A stretch of 64,000 nt of DNA from UBA8958 sp964571695 (GTDB lineage: Bacteria; Desulfobacterota; Syntrophia; Syntrophales; UBA8958), in assembly GCA_964571695.1 (NCBI GenBank), contig CAZNDG010000004.1:48237-112236 (forward strand), read 5' to 3'. The first letter of the stretch is position 1, and every line of letters starts with the position of its first letter. Positions 62,010 through 64,000 of the stretch are shown here, one piece after another. Under the pieces are notes generated by a model. The model was not told where the DNA came from, searched no databases, and was given only the letters and a program-made list of their open reading frames with translations. The translations under genes were made by a program, and so were the position numbers.

Positions 62010-62327
62010 CGGAATCGTTGGGGTCGAGGCGCACCGCATCGGACCGGAAATGATCGTGATCGCAAACACAAGGGGAGATCTTTGAAAAATGGCTTCGCCG
62101 CGGCTCAGAAATCTTATTCGCTTCTGAATTGGTAACGTATAAATCTCATTCATAACCAGGCGTTTAGTTCCATCAAGAAAACGGGGAAAAACATTTGATT
62201 CGCCGCTGCAAACCATTTTCCCGCGGTTATGCAAAGCCCGCAAGGGGGTGATTAACGGGGGCGGCCCGGAACGGGGATGCTCATGACCGGCGGTTCCGAA
62301 AAGAGGGGCGGGAAGAAGGGCCGGCAA
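62010..62327 (+). other. Long putative leader of the radical SAM gene
   Basis: About 320 nt without a convincing gene, downstream of the good promoter. It has only scattered tiny frames and no recognised riboswitch class. It may be a 5' leader or contain an unrecognised RNA. Confidence 0.35.
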
Positions 62328-63269
62328 ATGGAAAAGGCTGATTTAAATAATGATCTTGACCACCTGGAGAGGCTCATGTCCCCCTGCGTCCTCTGTCCCC
62401 GGGAGTGCCGGGCGGAGCGCCGGGGCGGGGAAAAGGGTTTTTGCGGACTGGGGACGGAAATCGTCGTCAGCGACGCCATGCCTCATTACGGCGAGGAGCC
62501 GCCCCTGTCGGGGCGCCACGGCGCCGGGACGATTTTCTTCTCTTCTTGCAATCTCCGGTGCATCTTCTGCCAGAATCACCAGATCAGCCGGAGGACCGCC
62601 GGCGGCATCCTGACCGCGGAGGAGTTGGCGGAGGTCATGCTTAGCCTCCAGGAACGGGGCTGCCACAATATCGACGCCGTGACGCCGACCCACCAGACGC
62701 CACCGATCATGGCCGCCCTGGACATCGCCCGCCGCCGGGGATTGACGATCCCCTACATCCATAACTGCGGCGGGTATGAATCTCTGGAGGCGATCCGGAA
62801 TCTGGAAGGGCGGGTGGAGATCTATATGCCGGACATGAAGTATGGCGACGACGACCTCGCCCGGGAGTTTTCCGGGGTAAAGGAATACCGCCGTCATGCC
62901 CGGGCGGCCCTAACCGAGATGGCCCGGCAGGTCGGCGACGACCTCGAGCTGCGGGAGGAGGTAGCCGTCCGGGGGCTCCTCATTCGCCATCTCGTACTCC
63001 CCGGATGCCTGGAAAACAGTTTCACCGTCCTGGACGACATCCGCGCCGCCGTCTCCACCGGCGTGTCGCTAAGCATCATGTCCCAATTTACGCCGGCGGC
63101 CCAGGCCCGCCGCCATCCCCTGCTGGGCCGGCGGATCCGCCGGGACGAATACCGGCGGGTCGTGGACTACGCCCTGGCGCTGGGCTTCTCCCAGCTCTTC
63201 ATCCAGGAGGTGGACGACCGCCACCTGAGTCCCGATTTCGACCGTGATGATCCCTTTGTCTGGGAATGA
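62328..63269 (+). CDS. PflX-like radical SAM protein
   Basis: This 313-residue radical SAM protein of the uncharacterised PflX/activase-like family has CVLCPRECRAERRGGEKGFCG (N-terminal Cys set), the cluster motif CNLRCIFCQNHQIS (about 75), THQTPPIMAALDIARRRGLTIPYIHNCGGYES, and YMPDMKYGDDDLAREFSG. It resembles the AmrS-like enzyme at 41271 in its N-terminal cysteine region. Start is uncertain: ATG 62277 or 62283 are also in frame but homology-like sequence begins near this one. Substrate unknown. Confidence 0.82.
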   Translation: MEKADLNNDLDHLERLMSPCVLCPRECRAERRGGEKGFCGLGTEIVVSDAMPHYGEEPPLSGRHGAGTIFFSSCNLRCIFCQNHQISRRTAGGILTAEELAEVMLSLQERGCHNIDAVTPTHQTPPIMAALDIARRRGLTIPYIHNCGGYESLEAIRNLEGRVEIYMPDMKYGDDDLAREFSGVKEYRRHARAALTEMARQVGDDLELREEVAVRGLLIRHLVLPGCLENSFTVLDDIRAAVSTGVSLSIMSQFTPAAQARRHPLLGRRIRRDEYRRVVDYALALGFSQLFIQEVDDRHLSPDFDRDDPFVWE

Positions 63270-63511
63270 ATTATCATGTTTGTCCAACAACCATGAACGA
63301 TGAAAATGGTTTAAGAGAGATCACGCGGATGCATTTTCTGACTAACGCCCATGCCTGTCGCAGGCACAACGAAAGATGAAAATATCCAAATATTTGCAGA
63401 TATTTTCATAATAACCACCGCATGAAAAGCCGTTCGTCCCGAAAGGGACATGACTATCTTTCGAATATCCTCATCGCCGGCGCCATTCTCTGTCGAATAT
63501 TCAGGAATCGC
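63270..63511. other. Intergenic region with a nested palindrome
   Basis: TGAAAATATC (63377-63386) and GATATTTTCA (63399-63408) are perfect 10-bp inverted repeats flanking another palindrome CAAATATTTG (63387-63396). The surrounding 240 nt are AT-rich; no gene is apparent. No T run follows the stem, so its role (operator, insertion remnant, recombination site) is open. Confidence 0.5.
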
Positions 63512-63925
63512 TCATTTCAACGCCAGGCGATCAACGATCTCTTTGTGCAACCTCTTTGCTTCCATGACGCTGCACGGGTCCGAATCGGGCAGTGATGCGG
63601 ATTTGGCGGGATAGCTGATCGACAGGATGAATTCATTGAGAACAGTGGAAAAATTTCCCGGCCCGGAATAATAGTAGGCTCCGTTTCCAGCCCTGTAAAC
63701 GGGGAGATCTTTGTGTGTCCGCTTGCACTTGGCAAATTTGTCTCTGATTTCCCGCGTGCTGATATAATTAAAGTAATGGTCCATGGCATCACCGCTACGA
63801 CCTGCGCTTTCCAAGGGTCGGCTGAATTTCAGAAGCGCGTTGACGGTATTTTCCTTGATGTAGCTTCCGTGTGTCACGGAAAGGTTGTCATAGATAACCC
63901 TATAACGATACATATGATGACTCAC
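63512..63925 (-). CDS. Hypothetical protein, start uncertain
   Basis: An open frame of 137 codons from GTG 63925 (ATG 63913 and 63790 are alternatives). The C-terminal part (MDHYFNYISTREIRDKFAKC, YRAGNGAYYYSGPGNFSTVL, SVMEAKRLHKEIVDRLAL) looks protein-like; the N-terminal part is less convincing. I do not recognise it. It overlaps the end of the partial ORF at the window edge in another frame, which may mean a frameshifted gene. Confidence 0.4.
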   Translation of the reverse strand: MSHHMYRYRVIYDNLSVTHGSYIKENTVNALLKFSRPLESAGRSGDAMDHYFNYISTREIRDKFAKCKRTHKDLPVYRAGNGAYYYSGPGNFSTVLNEFILSISYPAKSASLPDSDPCSVMEAKRLHKEIVDRLALK

Positions 63926-63995
63926 TCAACAGAGCCAGTTTCCGTTGTATCCAATCAACAAGCTTAATGAGATCGTTGACATTGAAAACTTTCAT
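63900..63995 (-). CDS. Small ORF near window edge, possibly the end of a longer gene
   Basis: From ATG 63995 the frame reads MKVFNVNDLIKLVDWIQRKL and ends SESSYVSL at 63900, 31 codons. The frame is open upstream to the window edge, so it could be the C-terminus of a longer protein. It overlaps the next ORF by 26 nt in another frame. No family recognised. Confidence 0.35.
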   Translation of the reverse strand: MKVFNVNDLIKLVDWIQRKLALLSESSYVSL

Positions 63996-64000
63996 AGGCA

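Noticed and set aside
61203..62327. Long minus-strand frame across the patatin-like gene
   Set aside because: No domain; the plus-strand protein has catalytic motifs.

Overview
The window looks like a chromosomal segment of a GC-rich Gram-negative anaerobe, most like a deltaproteobacterium (Desulfobacterota), possibly Syntrophales. This is inferred from gene content: a split b/b' ATP synthase operon without a and c subunits, 2-oxoacid:ferredoxin oxidoreductase genes, several radical SAM enzymes, and the mreBCD-mrdA-rodA and smc/ftsY blocks. No rRNA is present. There is one tRNA, tRNA-Arg(CCT).

Layout. 1-3.0 kb: two group II introns on the minus strand, one apparently nested in the reverse-transcriptase gene of the other exactly at its YADD catalytic motif (a bacterial twintron); both run off the left edge. 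3.2-3.6 kb: a ParB-family gene truncated beside the intron. 3.8-11.5 kb: an orphan type VI secretion spike cassette on the minus strand (VgrG, DUF2169-pentapeptide fusion, pentapeptide protein, DUF3540, DUF4150 PAAR-like tip) behind a good sigma70-type promoter. 11.7-16.2 kb: manC, an Fe-S protein whose 5' end abuts a MITE-like repeat, a CsgG-like/concanavalin-fold protein, and a probable selenoprotein with a heavy-metal-associated fold, a C-x-x-U motif and a SECIS-like hairpin 11 nt after the UGA.

16.5-22.5 kb: housekeeping genes on the plus strand (maf, yggS, an MBL hydrolase, purC, dnaJ, a DUF3568 lipoprotein, a lytic transglycosylase). 22.5-30 kb: a divergent protein with RelA/SpoT-like signatures, then a plus-strand operon of XRE-cupin regulator, 2-oxoacid:acceptor oxidoreductase gamma, a GltD-like flavoprotein fused to a ferredoxin, alpha and beta, followed by a panE-like gene on the other strand. 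30-34.9 kb: tRNA-Arg, gamma carbonic anhydrase, a lipoprotein, a B12-binding radical SAM gene with two unannotated micro-ORFs downstream and an intrinsic terminator in its leader, then cspA. 35-44.8 kb: formiminotransferase, ftsY, smc, DUF2007, an AmrS-like radical SAM enzyme, a methyltransferase, moaA, greA.

44.8-56.6 kb, minus strand: ATP synthase operon (atpC-D-G-A-H-F-F' in coordinate order), preceded by the shape/elongasome operon mreB-mreC-mreD-mrdA-rodA. 56.8-64 kb: PpiD-like foldase, DUF2845 protein, proA-nadD, a patatin-like protein, a PflX-like radical SAM enzyme, and poorly defined ORFs at the right edge.

The most interesting items are the putative HMA-fold selenoprotein (15809-16198), the nested introns, the micro-ORF pair beside the B12 radical SAM gene, and the canonical terminators placed inside the leaders of the atp operon and of the B12 radical SAM gene.
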